Shown here piece after piece: positions 51,280 through 58,856 of a DNA stretch of 64,000 bases (position 1 is the first letter of the stretch; each line of letters begins with the position of its first letter). Position numbers and translations under genes: made by a program. The notes beneath the pieces were generated by a model. The model was given only the letters and a program-made list of their open reading frames with translations. It ran no database searches and had not been told where the DNA came from. Source of the DNA: a virus; the IMG/VR virus record IMGVR_UViG_3300022750_000002, positions 1-64,000 of that record. One strand, given 5' to 3'.

Positions 51280-51762
51280 ATGAACTCTACATCAAATTTT
51301 ATGTTATGGTTTATGGCTATACTTGAAAAAGTTGACGATACTAATATGGTCAATCTAATCATTAAATGGATGGGTGCATTAATACTGTTATCAGGAGCAT
51401 TTGCGGGTTTAAACTCAGAAAACGCTTTGTTTAATCTTGGTTGCTCTGCATCCATTATCTTTGGTTTTATGCTTCAAACAGCTCATTTGAGGCGGCGTAA
51501 GAAACTTACTTTAGCTTTAGTTTTCTGGAATGCAATGACTACTGGCAGTGTATGTTGGTTGGCTATGGCCTTATGGAATGCTAAGTTGATAAAAAACTAT
51601 AGTGAGTGGATTATGGTTTATTTATTTATATGTTCATTTATGGCTGTAGTTATTTCGGAGTTGCTATTTAGCTTTAGCCGTATGAGCTTTAAAGAGTTTT
51701 TAAGAATGATGGCACGGAAATTTCTATCTGAGTCTGACAAAGAAGAAGGAGAACAGCTATGA
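51280..51762 (+). CDS. Multi-pass membrane protein, 160 aa
   Basis: Four predicted helices: LIIKWMGALILLSGAFAGL, NLGCSASIIFGFMLQTAHL, MTTGSVCWLAMALWNA and WIMVYLFICSFMAVVISELLF. A conserved-looking HLRRRKK loop is cytoplasmic. The stop overlaps the next start. Function not recognised. Confidence 0.55.
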   Translation: MNSTSNFMLWFMAILEKVDDTNMVNLIIKWMGALILLSGAFAGLNSENALFNLGCSASIIFGFMLQTAHLRRRKKLTLALVFWNAMTTGSVCWLAMALWNAKLIKNYSEWIMVYLFICSFMAVVISELLFSFSRMSFKEFLRMMARKFLSESDKEEGEQL

Positions 51763-52106
51763 CGATTATACATTGGTTAAACTACGTATCGATAATCATT
51801 ATCATGGGGTTGTGTGTCTGGCTCACTTATTTTATATCAGGGGCTAAATATAGTTTGGTAAAGGCTATTTTTAAAGCTTGTACGCTTGATTTTTGGTACA
51901 TTAGATGGTATTGGAAGAATCGCATATATGTATGGTGTGTTACTGCTAGAATGTTCCTTATATGTACTGCATTAACTTTGATTACTATGTTCTCAACTGA
52001 TAGTATTTTTCAAAAGCCACTGTTCATGTTTGTGGTCAGTCCATTATTGTGGATTTCCTTGTTTGGCGTTATATCATTGTCTCTTATGGCATATTCAAAA
52101 AAATAA
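51759..52106 (+). CDS. Membrane protein, 115 aa
   Basis: Three hydrophobic segments (YVSIIIIMGLCVWLTYFIS, MFLICTALTLITMF, LFMFVVSPLLWISLFGVISLSL) with an aromatic, basic stretch between (FWYIRWYWKNRIYVW). ATGA overlap with the upstream membrane gene. One of three adjacent membrane proteins before the lysis amidase. Confidence 0.55.
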   Translation: MTIIHWLNYVSIIIIMGLCVWLTYFISGAKYSLVKAIFKACTLDFWYIRWYWKNRIYVWCVTARMFLICTALTLITMFSTDSIFQKPLFMFVVSPLLWISLFGVISLSLMAYSKK

Positions 52107-52132
52107 TTCTTCATAATAAGTTTGTTTGGTTT

Positions 52133-52162
52133 AAGCCTTATGTCTGGATGGATGTAAGGCTT
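52133..52162 (+). terminator. Intrinsic terminator
   Basis: AAGCCTTA pairs with TAAGGCTT across a 14-base loop; followed by TCTTCG. The T-run is weak. Confidence 0.5.
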
Positions 52163-52187
52163 TCTTCGTTTATTATCAATTAGTTAT

Positions 52188-52196
52188 TACTTTTAC
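52188..52196 (+). promoter_or_regulatory. Possible -7 element TACTTTTAC
   Basis: TACTTTTAC 18 bases before the amidase ATG; variant of the phage late-type motif. Confidence 0.3.
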
Positions 52197-52213
52197 AATA
52201 AAAAACAAGTATT

Positions 52214-52903
52214 ATGAAAGTCCAAAACAATTTTCTATTTGGTGATGATGGTAAGCAAGTTGCGTATAAGGCATCTCCCAACATCGGTAAGGCAAAAAAA
52301 GGCTACAAGCTAATGGTAATACATTTTGACGGCGCAAGTGGCACACAGGGCTTAAATTGGCTATTAGATAAAACATCTAAAGTATCATCAGAATTATGGT
52401 TGTCTAGGGAGGGTAAAGTTATTCAGTTAGCGCCGTTTAATGTTACTTGTTGGCATGCAGGTGTAAGTGTGTGGAGAGGTTTAGAGGGTATTAATAGCTA
52501 CGGGATAGGTATTGAGGTTCAGAATACAGGAGGACAGGCTTACACGGATATTCAGATGGATGAATTGGGTAAGGTTGTGAAATCTCTTGTAGAAACTTAT
52601 AAGCTAGAGATTGTTGGGCATGAGGATATTGCCCCTATTAGAAAGAGTGATCCATCAGGAACTAAACTTTTGTTATTTGACTGGAAGAGGTTGTTTGATG
52701 CTGTTGGGGTTCATACAGAGCTTTACAACACTACAGCAGACCTAAATGTACGTAGAGGTCAAGGAACAGATTATCCTGCCGTTACGAAGCTTAAATTAGG
52801 CACAGAGGTATATGAGTTGAATAGAGTCGGAGAGTGGAGTAAGATTCAGGTGAAGGGTAGCATGCAGAGTGGTTGGGTAAGCAATAAATATTTAACTAAA
52901 TAA
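52214..52903 (+). CDS. Endolysin: N-acetylmuramoyl-L-alanine amidase with SH3 domain
   Basis: Residues 1-160 are an Amidase_2 (PGRP-like) domain. Zinc ligands are H37 (VIHFDG), H136 (VGHEDIAP) and D146 in the RKSDPS motif, with the family's CWHAG (H81) and NSYGIGIEVQ strand. A bacterial SH3 domain follows (about 172-229: NVRRGQGTDYPAVTKLKLG, WSKIQVKGSMQSGWVSNKYL). It hydrolyses peptide stems from peptidoglycan at the end of infection. No signal peptide, so it needs a holin to reach the wall. Confidence 0.9.
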   Translation: MKVQNNFLFGDDGKQVAYKASPNIGKAKKGYKLMVIHFDGASGTQGLNWLLDKTSKVSSELWLSREGKVIQLAPFNVTCWHAGVSVWRGLEGINSYGIGIEVQNTGGQAYTDIQMDELGKVVKSLVETYKLEIVGHEDIAPIRKSDPSGTKLLLFDWKRLFDAVGVHTELYNTTADLNVRRGQGTDYPAVTKLKLGTEVYELNRVGEWSKIQVKGSMQSGWVSNKYLTK

Positions 52904-52906
52904 ATT

Positions 52907-53185
52907 ATGAAACAGATTAAAGAATTTTTCCCTGAGTTGTTTACGATACTAGCTTGGGTTACATTATTAGGTTTTGTGTTTTACTGTACGGTAACATTAA
53001 ATAAGACGGATAGCGTTAGAGATGCTTGGAACATACTTATTCTTATTGCAGGCTTTGTATGGGGAAGTAAACACCAGAAGAATCAAGATCAGCAGAAAGT
53101 AACTACAGAGGTTAGCGAAGACTTAACTAAGGTTACTACTGAACCTGTTGTGGGAGAAACCAAAGGAGGTACAGATGCAGGTTAA
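52907..53185 (+). CDS. Holin candidate, two-helix membrane protein, 92 aa
   Basis: Two segments, residues about 12-30 (LFTILAWVTLLGFVFYCTV) and 39-55 (AWNILILIAGFVWGSKH), then a charged, disordered C-terminus. Starts three bases after the amidase gene and is followed by a spanin candidate, so holin is the best guess. No holin family can be named. Confidence 0.6.
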   Translation: MKQIKEFFPELFTILAWVTLLGFVFYCTVTLNKTDSVRDAWNILILIAGFVWGSKHQKNQDQQKVTTEVSEDLTKVTTEPVVGETKGGTDAG

Positions 53186-53702
53186 GAATCCATTGTTCGT
53201 ATTAATAGGCGGTTATGTTGTTCTTATTGCAGGAGCATTGTTATTTGCGATTATGCTTAATAGCTGTGGTACACGTAAGGTATCAACCCAAATTAACAAG
53301 ACTGAACAGAAAGCAGAAGAAAAGACTACTGAGAAAGGTACGGAGACAAGTCAAACAAGCTCAACTACAGTTAACAAAGTAGAAGAAAAGACTGAAAAAG
53401 TTGATGAGAAACAGAATCAGCGTATCGAAGAGTTATTTAGTGAAAACGGACAGCTAATTAAGCGAATTACAGAGCTTACAAGCCAAAAGAGTACTGATAA
53501 TTCATCTAAGACTCAAAGTGCCTCAGAAAGCCTGTATTCGTTCCAATATAAGACGTTTGAAAAGACATTCTATAAGATAATCACTATAAGGACTAAAGAG
53601 AAGATAAAGAATAGTGAGGTAAGTAATTCGAGTTTATATTGGGTGATATTTGGATTGGGGTTAGCTGTATTGTTTTTGGTGTATTTAAAGTTTAGGAAGT
53701 AA
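53175..53702 (+). CDS. Unimolecular spanin (u-spanin) candidate, 175 aa
   Basis: Start at the ATG at 53175, behind the strong ribosome site AAAGGAGGT, not the earlier ATG. Residues 1-31 form a lipoprotein signal ending in the lipobox MLNSC (C31), as in Bacteroidota. Residues about 35-140 are a Thr/Glu/Lys-rich periplasmic linker and helical part. Residues about 153-172 are a transmembrane helix (LYWVIFGLGLAVLFLVYL) with a basic C-terminus. An outer-membrane lipid anchor plus an inner-membrane helix is the u-spanin plan, which fuses the two membranes at lysis. Confidence 0.65.
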   Translation: MQVKNPLFVLIGGYVVLIAGALLFAIMLNSCGTRKVSTQINKTEQKAEEKTTEKGTETSQTSSTTVNKVEEKTEKVDEKQNQRIEELFSENGQLIKRITELTSQKSTDNSSKTQSASESLYSFQYKTFEKTFYKIITIRTKEKIKNSEVSNSSLYWVIFGLGLAVLFLVYLKFRK

Positions 53703-54226
53703 TGGCAGAAGATAAGTTTTACAGCAATGTGCTGAACTCAATAAGGAATAAGTTTGGAGGTGAAGACCCTAAGCCTAAAAGGCTACCGCTAACACAAGAG
53801 GAAAGGGCGCATTGGAATGGCTTTGCAGACTTTGTTAAGTCTAAAGGATTTGAGGGGAGTAATAAGCTTGATGCTAGGGATACTAATTTAAGCAGACAGC
53901 TATTTGAAGAGTATAATAAGGGAAAGGGAACAAGTGAGTATAAGTATGATGCTTATGTTCCTGCTGTTCAAGAGGAGATTGCTGATTATAGGAATACGCT
54001 AATCAATAAGATTAAGGCAGGGCAAATGCAATTGCAGGATAAAGCATTTACAGGGGATTTAAGCACCTATGACTTTGATAAGAACTTTCTGCCAGGACTT
54101 AGTAATGTAGATGGGTGGGCAGGTAGTAAAACTACTGGTTTTAGATTTGCAGGTGTTGATAGGGGGGCAAATGAGATTAGTCCTCAAGCATATCAACAGT
54201 TGTATGGGTCTATTCCAAAGAAGTAA
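53702..54226 (+). CDS. Last late gene, 174 aa, function unknown
   Basis: Start overlaps the spanin stop by one base. The product is soluble (KPKRLPLTQEERAHWNGFADFVKSKGFEG, LFEEYNKGKGTSEYKYDAYVPAV), and opens MAEDKFYSNVLNSI. Similar in composition to internal virion proteins encoded at 38-45 kb. The operon ends here. Confidence 0.5.
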   Translation: MAEDKFYSNVLNSIRNKFGGEDPKPKRLPLTQEERAHWNGFADFVKSKGFEGSNKLDARDTNLSRQLFEEYNKGKGTSEYKYDAYVPAVQEEIADYRNTLINKIKAGQMQLQDKAFTGDLSTYDFDKNFLPGLSNVDGWAGSKTTGFRFAGVDRGANEISPQAYQQLYGSIPKK

Positions 54227-54230
54227 TGTA

Positions 54231-54259
54231 AAAGGCGATTCGGATTATGAGTCGCCTTT
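54231..54259. terminator. Bidirectional terminator between the two arms
   Basis: AAAGGCGATTC pairs with GAGTCGCCTTT around a seven-base loop GGATTAT. It overlaps the 3' end of the HNH gene on the minus strand, so it closes both convergent operons. Confidence 0.75.
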
Positions 54260-54625
54260 ATTGTTAAATTTCTCAAAATAAAATACTACTCTTTGGGGTT
54301 TACATTCTATCAATCCAAAACGCTCCGCAACTCTAAACGTGGGTCTGTCCCTTCTTAATGTCTCTATTTGTGATTCAATATGCTTTCTAAATCCTTCAAT
54401 ACCATTGCCAGACTTAAACAAATTACAACTTCTGCAAGATGGCATATAGTTTTCAAAACAATGTACGTCATTAAAGTTAGCTATAGGTATTTTACCCTCG
54501 CAGTGCCATTTTGGTATTGCATGGTCTAAGTTCCATCCTTTTTCCAATATAGAACCACAGTAAGCGCATTTTCCTGAAAACCTATCGAATACTGATTGTC
54601 TGTCTATCTTCATATCCTTTAGCAA
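54245..54625 (-). CDS. HNH endonuclease, 126 aa
   Basis: One compact HNH domain: FSGKCAYCGSILEKGWNLDHAIPKW, then CFENYMPSCRSCNLFKSG, with two CxxC zinc pairs and the catalytic Asp-His (LDH). It is single-domain and small, as free-standing phage HNH nucleases are. Possible functions are packaging (cos) nuclease or homing enzyme. Confidence 0.75.
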   Translation of the reverse strand: MLKDMKIDRQSVFDRFSGKCAYCGSILEKGWNLDHAIPKWHCEGKIPIANFNDVHCFENYMPSCRSCNLFKSGNGIEGFRKHIESQIETLRRDRPTFRVAERFGLIECKPQRVVFYFEKFNNKGDS

Positions 54626-54655
54626 GCTTCCTTAAACTCTATCTTTATCATTTGG

Positions 54656-54904
54656 TTAAATTAATGGATAGCGATCACGTAAATCCTTTGCTAATTGTGG
54701 GATAGTAGATTCAATAGCATTAGCATAGGCATGAATACCGATTCTACAGGCCTTAATGTGGTTAAGGTCTGAACCATAATCATCAAGCCTCAAGACAAAG
54801 TATTCTGCAAATTCATCTATAGGGATTAACTTACCATTTTTGTCTATTTTTTTAATAAAGTACCTTTTATGTAATCCTTTCGGATTTTGCTTTTGTGTTT
54901 TCAT
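54656..54904 (-). CDS. Hypothetical protein, 82 aa
   Basis: Basic start (KTQKQNPKGLHKRYFIKKID) and a helical second half (VLRLDDYGSDLNHIKACRIGIHAYANAIE). Coupled to the upstream gene by overlapping ATGA at 54901. Small protein of unknown function that recurs in phages. Confidence 0.5.
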   Translation of the reverse strand: MKTQKQNPKGLHKRYFIKKIDKNGKLIPIDEFAEYFVLRLDDYGSDLNHIKACRIGIHAYANAIESTIPQLAKDLRDRYPLI

Positions 54905-55344
54905 AATTCCGATGTATTAAGTTCTTGGCCTGTATTGAAATAATAAAAATTTTGAAGTTGATGTAAGTTGACAATTAAACCTTTTTTGATGTGTTTAACA
55001 TTTTTATGAAGCATTTCTTCTTTACCATCCATTACATAGCAAGTAAAAGCTATAATATCATCTTTGTACCATCTTATCATCAAATGTGAATCGTTATATT
55101 TTATGTAAGCCCCTTCAAACCATGGATATTCTTTAAATCCAATCTTTAATAATATTTCTCCTATCAAAGGCACTCCTTTAAGCTTACCAATATCTCCACT
55201 GATTATAAGGTCTTTCTGATACTTATCTGTGCCTCCTGAGTCATTCTTTAGCCCTATTGTATCTCCAATATAGGCTACTTCCCTAATAGTCCCTGTATGG
55301 TCTAATATTAGGTTTCCTATGCGTAATGATTTAATGTCTATCAT
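54901..55344 (-). CDS. Member of a three-copy phage family, 147 aa
   Basis: Starts MIDIKSLRIGNLILDHTG and ends NLHQLQNFYYFNTGQELNTSEL, matching the proteins at 9109-9486 and 58288-58695 (LRxGNxV ... HQLQNxYF). Function unknown. Its presence on both arms indicates duplication. Confidence 0.6.
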   Translation of the reverse strand: MIDIKSLRIGNLILDHTGTIREVAYIGDTIGLKNDSGGTDKYQKDLIISGDIGKLKGVPLIGEILLKIGFKEYPWFEGAYIKYNDSHLMIRWYKDDIIAFTCYVMDGKEEMLHKNVKHIKKGLIVNLHQLQNFYYFNTGQELNTSEL

Positions 55345-55724
55345 GATACATTAATTATTTTTCCAATATGAAGAATAAAATATTTAACGCCTGGTTCTGC
55401 TCCCCATTCAGGCTTCCCTTCTCCAATAGATGTACCTTCATGTTCCCAAACGACTAAAGGAGAATCAGTATTGTATCCGTTACGGCAAGTAACAGTATCA
55501 AAAGTAGTATTAAATATAGATGGCATTTTGAATATAGAATTGCTTTCTGAAAGCTCATATATGGCATCTTCAAGGCTATTTAAGCAAACTACATCTTTGC
55601 GAAATTCATGCCAAAGCAGTCGATTAATCCAATAAGGTTTAATCTCTAAGTATTCATGTTTCTTTTCGCCTGAAACTATCATATCAAACCATTTTCTCTT
55701 AATTGTTTTATGTAGTGTTTTCAT
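55341..55724 (-). CDS. ASCH-domain-like protein, 127 aa
   Basis: Opens with the ASCH strand-helix-strand LHKTIKRKWFDMIVSGEKKHEYLEIKPYW, and ends with KPEWGAEPGVKYFILHIGKI, both typical of ASCH/PUA-fold phage proteins. May bind RNA or nucleosides. Related in fold, not closely in sequence, to the DUF3850 protein at 10075. Confidence 0.65.
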   Translation of the reverse strand: MKTLHKTIKRKWFDMIVSGEKKHEYLEIKPYWINRLLWHEFRKDVVCLNSLEDAIYELSESNSIFKMPSIFNTTFDTVTCRNGYNTDSPLVVWEHEGTSIGEGKPEWGAEPGVKYFILHIGKIINVS

Positions 55725-55978
55725 CTGTTTTCTAGTTTATCTCTTATCTCCTCATTGTTATAAGTTCTTTTCTTATATCCAAAGGGGTTGCAGAGGTGTT
55801 CTGTAAATAGTTTTCTTTCAAAGTAATCCGGGTCTGATGCTTTTACTCTTATCACAGTAGGTATTTCTGATTCTTCTTTAGGCTTTTCAGGGATTCTTTC
55901 TTTTAGCCTACCGTTTAGGTAGTAGTACTTAGCATCTATTCTTGATACAACCTTGTTCATTTGAGTAGGTCTAGGCAA
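55721..55978 (-). CDS. Hypothetical protein, 85 aa
   Basis: Basic protein (KYYYLNGRLKERIPEKPKEES, NPFGYKKRTYNNEEIRDKLENR) overlapping both neighbours. Function unknown. Confidence 0.5.
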   Translation of the reverse strand: MPRPTQMNKVVSRIDAKYYYLNGRLKERIPEKPKEESEIPTVIRVKASDPDYFERKLFTEHLCNPFGYKKRTYNNEEIRDKLENR

Positions 55979-56235
55979 GCATCAGCTTTTAAAGCGTAGT
56001 TAATGTCTCTTTCTCTAAGTTCATCATATTTTTCTCTTGAATGTATGAGAGTACTATGGTGCCTGTTGAATTGGGCACCTAACTTCTTTAAGGTTATGTC
56101 TGTATTCTTTAATATAAGGGCTACAGCGATTGATCTGGCATCCGATACATCTCTATGTCTATCTTTAGATTTAAGTTGCTCATAGGGGATATTTAGGGCT
56201 GTAGATACTGCGTTTACTATTTGTTTATTTGTCAT
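55957..56235 (-). CDS. Free-standing DnaA domain IV (DnaA-box-binding fold)
   Basis: 92 residues that match only the C-terminal DNA-binding domain of DnaA: LKSKDRHRDVSDARSIAVALILKNTDITLKKLGAQFNRHHSTLIHSREKYDEL. The R-D-V-S-D-A-R-S-I-A helix and G-x-x-F-x-x-x-H-S-T-L-I-H signature are both visible. There is no ATPase part. It could compete with or guide host DnaA at DnaA boxes. Confidence 0.75.
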   Translation of the reverse strand: MTNKQIVNAVSTALNIPYEQLKSKDRHRDVSDARSIAVALILKNTDITLKKLGAQFNRHHSTLIHSREKYDELRERDINYALKADACLDLLK

Positions 56236-56594
56236 ACCTCTATTAATGTTGGAGTGTTTACTTGTGAGTCGGGAATAAGGGCTAGTTTCTCGTTATACTT
56301 TTTGAGTTGCTCAAGTTCTACAGATGATAACCATGTGAAGGCTTTGAGTTGTTGTTCAGCGAGTTCATAGTTAACCGTATCAGCGTCGTCTGTGAGCTTA
56401 AATAAGCTTCCTAGAAGAGACTTTTTAATGTCTTCGGCAAATTCCTTTATCTTCTTACTTTTTTGATTTAGGATGGGCATACCAAGCCCGTATCCATTTA
56501 GGTTTTCATGGTACTTTAAAGAGATCATGTTGGCTAATGAAATAATTACATGAGCATCTTCTGATAGTTGGTGAATGAATTTTTCCTTGTTCAT
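56232..56594 (-). CDS. Hypothetical protein, 120 aa
   Basis: Mainly helical (QLSEDAHVIISLANMISLKYHENLNG, LEQLKKYNEKLAL). Overlaps the DnaA-like gene by four bases. Function unknown. Confidence 0.5.
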   Translation of the reverse strand: MNKEKFIHQLSEDAHVIISLANMISLKYHENLNGYGLGMPILNQKSKKIKEFAEDIKKSLLGSLFKLTDDADTVNYELAEQQLKAFTWLSSVELEQLKKYNEKLALIPDSQVNTPTLIEV

Positions 56595-56595
56595 G

Positions 56596-56877
56596 TTAAT
56601 CCTCCGTTTTTTCTATCGTGATTGATACAGAATTATAATTACCTACCCATTGAGCAATAGTACTGTTGTCAACAAGTTTAATCTGTTCCATATTATTTTT
56701 ATAGTTTTCATAGTTCATATTGTCCTTTAGGCAAAATTTTCTCATTTCAATGATTTCATCTTGAACTCGGTTTACAGCTTTAATTGCTGCTGAATATGCG
56801 TTCTCTACTTTAGAAAAGTATCCGTGATGCCTTGCAAAGTCGCCATGCTCGTATTGTGTTACTGAATAGAATTTCAT
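56596..56877 (-). CDS. Hypothetical protein, 93 aa
   Basis: Opens FYSVTQYEHGDFARHHGYFS, a beta segment plus helix, and ends in SVSITIEKTED. Coupled to the gene upstream by overlap at 56874. Small phage protein without known family. Confidence 0.5.
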   Translation of the reverse strand: MKFYSVTQYEHGDFARHHGYFSKVENAYSAAIKAVNRVQDEIIEMRKFCLKDNMNYENYKNNMEQIKLVDNSTIAQWVGNYNSVSITIEKTED

Positions 56878-57077
56878 TTTATTCGAGTTATTTTGAATAC
56901 AAATTTAAAGTACGTTTGAATGTAGCATTTTGGTGCATTTTTTCTTGTTCTCCTAACAACATTACGGTCATCTATCGTAAACATATCTCCTTTTCCCATA
57001 ATAATACCAGTCGTACATTTAGTATACCAAAAGTGCCCATCTCTTATAAATCCTTGTGTTGCTTCAATATTGTTCAT
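56874..57077 (-). CDS. Hypothetical protein, 67 aa
   Basis: Small basic protein (GFIRDGHFWYTKCTTGIIMGKGDMFTIDDRNVV). The central part resembles a beta barrel fragment. Function unknown. Confidence 0.45.
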   Translation of the reverse strand: MNNIEATQGFIRDGHFWYTKCTTGIIMGKGDMFTIDDRNVVRRTRKNAPKCYIQTYFKFVFKITRIK

Positions 57078-57107
57078 GTTATAATAAGCTAGTGTTAATT
57101 TATGTTT

Positions 57108-57323
57108 TTATGGGGTATCGTATTTCTTTGAATATAGATTGTACATTCGGGAGATAGCGCGTTGTATGCATTCGTAATCGTGAAGGGTCTTTAGCATTAC
57201 TTTTTTATCTTTAGTTAACGCGGCATGATCTAAATCTACGCTGTAAAATGTCATTTGATTATCTAACTCTAGTATCCTTTCGAAAATTATTTGTTGTCTG
57301 GTTTTAAAACATTTCCATTTCAT
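57108..57323 (-). CDS. Hypothetical protein, 71 aa
   Basis: Helical (TRQQIIFERILELDNQMTFYSVDLDHAAL). Its ATG overlaps the NinG stop region. Function unknown. Confidence 0.5.
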   Translation of the reverse strand: MKWKCFKTRQQIIFERILELDNQMTFYSVDLDHAALTKDKKVMLKTLHDYECIQRAISRMYNLYSKKYDTP

Positions 57324-57826
57324 TTGTATTTCTTTATAATGTCTAATAAAAATTCTCTATCCCACTTGTAAGGAAGATTTGCTGATTCTTCTAAAGCCTC
57401 TACTGCAACTTCTCCAATCTTTTTTATTAATCCAACTCGGTATTCTTTCTGGTTGCCCTCTTTCATGCAATTACACTCTATACATTGACCGTTTACATTC
57501 CAATCGTTAAACCTTATACTTGAATTGCTACCCGCGGACAGATAATGTCCTGCTTGCATTACATCTACTGATTTTATTCTATGACATGATATACATACAA
57601 AGCTTTTACCATTGATGGTGTCACGTTGGCGTATCCATTTATTAAAGACTATTGTAGCGAGTTTTATTAATTCTGGTATAGATTTATCTTCTTTTGGAGT
57701 TCTCTTCTCTACGGGCTTTATATCGCTTGATACAGGCTTTGATTTGATAGGCTTACGTTGTGTTGAACATTGAAATGAGTAATGAGAATTAATAGCCCCA
57801 CAGTGTTTACATATCGTCTGTTTCAT
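57320..57826 (-). CDS. ninG: NinG-like recombination nuclease (Rap family)
   Basis: The open frame starts at 57886, but the ATG at 57826 gives MKQTICKHCGAINSHYSFQC, beginning with a zinc pair as expected. The core FNKWIRQRDTINGKSFVCISCHRI, MQAGHYLSAGSNSSIRFNDWNVNGQCIECNCMKEGN, YRVGLIKKIG is the NinG/Rap signature (cited in parts). Lambda Rap is a Holliday-junction endonuclease. Pairs functionally with the NinB-like protein at 10.6 kb. Confidence 0.8.
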   Translation of the reverse strand: MKQTICKHCGAINSHYSFQCSTQRKPIKSKPVSSDIKPVEKRTPKEDKSIPELIKLATIVFNKWIRQRDTINGKSFVCISCHRIKSVDVMQAGHYLSAGSNSSIRFNDWNVNGQCIECNCMKEGNQKEYRVGLIKKIGEVAVEALEESANLPYKWDREFLLDIIKKYK

Positions 57827-58001
57827 ATTCTTCATCCATATCGTCATCAAAACTTCTTTCATGATTACAAATACATTCTTGCTCAATTAAAGCTTGGCAT
57901 TCTACACAATACATAGCGTTATTCATGCCATCTGCATATTCCTGCTCCTCATATTCTTCAACTATCTTTTTAGCTTTTAAATATTCTTCTTGAGTAATCA
58001 T
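57807..58001 (-). CDS. Acidic small protein with CxxC pairs, 64 aa
   Basis: Acidic helix (KKIVEEYEEQEYADG) followed by CVECQALIEQECIC and an acidic end (FDDDMDEEYETDDM). The four cysteines suggest one zinc site. Its end overlaps the NinG start by 20 bases. Confidence 0.5.
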   Translation of the reverse strand: MITQEEYLKAKKIVEEYEEQEYADGMNNAMYCVECQALIEQECICNHERSFDDDMDEEYETDDM

Positions 58002-58006
58002 ATCTG

Positions 58007-58291
58007 TTATACTTCGTCTTTAAGTGAGATAATTGACATTTGTATCTCTATTGATGAGTGGTTCGTTCTAGCGGTATTAAATGACTTTTCCGCTGCCTCG
58101 TCAAGTTTAGCGTGGGCGTACATAATTACTAAATCATCTATAACTGATTCGATAACGTTTGCTGGCAATGATTTTAAAGACACGCAAAGCTCTTTAAAGC
58201 TTGGATGAGCATATCTTAACATTATTTCTTTTTTGCAATCTTCAAGGTTTTTCTTATTTGGTCTTTTAAATATTTCTTCTGCTGTTTTCAT
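58007..58291 (-). CDS. Hypothetical helical protein, 94 aa
   Basis: Starts MKTAEEIFKRPNKKNLEDC, similar to the start of the protein at 9483 (MKTAEQIVEENFKGLDDLI). ATGA overlap with the following family member at 58288. Function unknown. Confidence 0.5.
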   Translation of the reverse strand: MKTAEEIFKRPNKKNLEDCKKEIMLRYAHPSFKELCVSLKSLPANVIESVIDDLVIMYAHAKLDEAAEKSFNTARTNHSSIEIQMSIISLKDEV

Positions 58292-58695
58292 AGTTGTGAC
58301 GTGTTAAGTTCGTTTCCTGTTGATGCGAAATACAGGTTTTGTAATTGGTGTAAATATTTAAGTTCTATCTTTAACATTGGGTGCGAATAAAAAAATAATT
58401 TACCCCCATCTTCATAAATAAGTCTAAAATAACCTATTTTCTGAACAGACCCTGATAATTCAAACCCACATTTCAAAAGTATTTCTTCCGATAATGGGAT
58501 TGGCTCAATTTCCCATGGCTTGTATTGATTACCGTTTTGATGGCATAAAATCAAATGAGAATACATTAATCTATGTTCATCACTTGAATAATTACACATG
58601 CCTCTATCGGTATTTTCTTCTAAAGACAAAACGGTTTGAATGCCTCCGATTCCTTTGAAAACATTACCTATTCTTAATTCGGATGCTAATATCAT
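58288..58695 (-). CDS. Member of a three-copy phage family, 135 aa
   Basis: MILASELRIGNVFKGIGGI at the start, IEPIPLSEEILLKCGFEL in the middle and YLHQLQNLYFASTGNELNTSQL at the end match the two related proteins at 9109 and 54901. The SEEILLKCGF phrase is the most recognisable part. Function unknown. Confidence 0.65.
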   Translation of the reverse strand: MILASELRIGNVFKGIGGIQTVLSLEENTDRGMCNYSSDEHRLMYSHLILCHQNGNQYKPWEIEPIPLSEEILLKCGFELSGSVQKIGYFRLIYEDGGKLFFYSHPMLKIELKYLHQLQNLYFASTGNELNTSQL

Positions 58696-58856
58696 ATCCT
58701 TTGTTCTCCTTTTACCTCTTTAAATATTGTACCTACAACAGTAGGAGAGTTAAACCATTCTTTATTATGTACTCCACATTTAGATAGCCTTTCTGATTGT
58801 TTTGCTTCTAATGATTTGAAGTAGGTATTGCTTTTACGCCATTTGATTGTTTTCAT
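58692..58856 (-). CDS. Small basic protein, 54 aa
   Basis: Starts ATG 58856 and its stop overlaps the next start as ATGA. Sequence KTIKWRKSNTYFKSLEAKQSERLSKCGVHN. Function unknown. Confidence 0.5.
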   Translation of the reverse strand: MKTIKWRKSNTYFKSLEAKQSERLSKCGVHNKEWFNSPTVVGTIFKEVKGEQRI

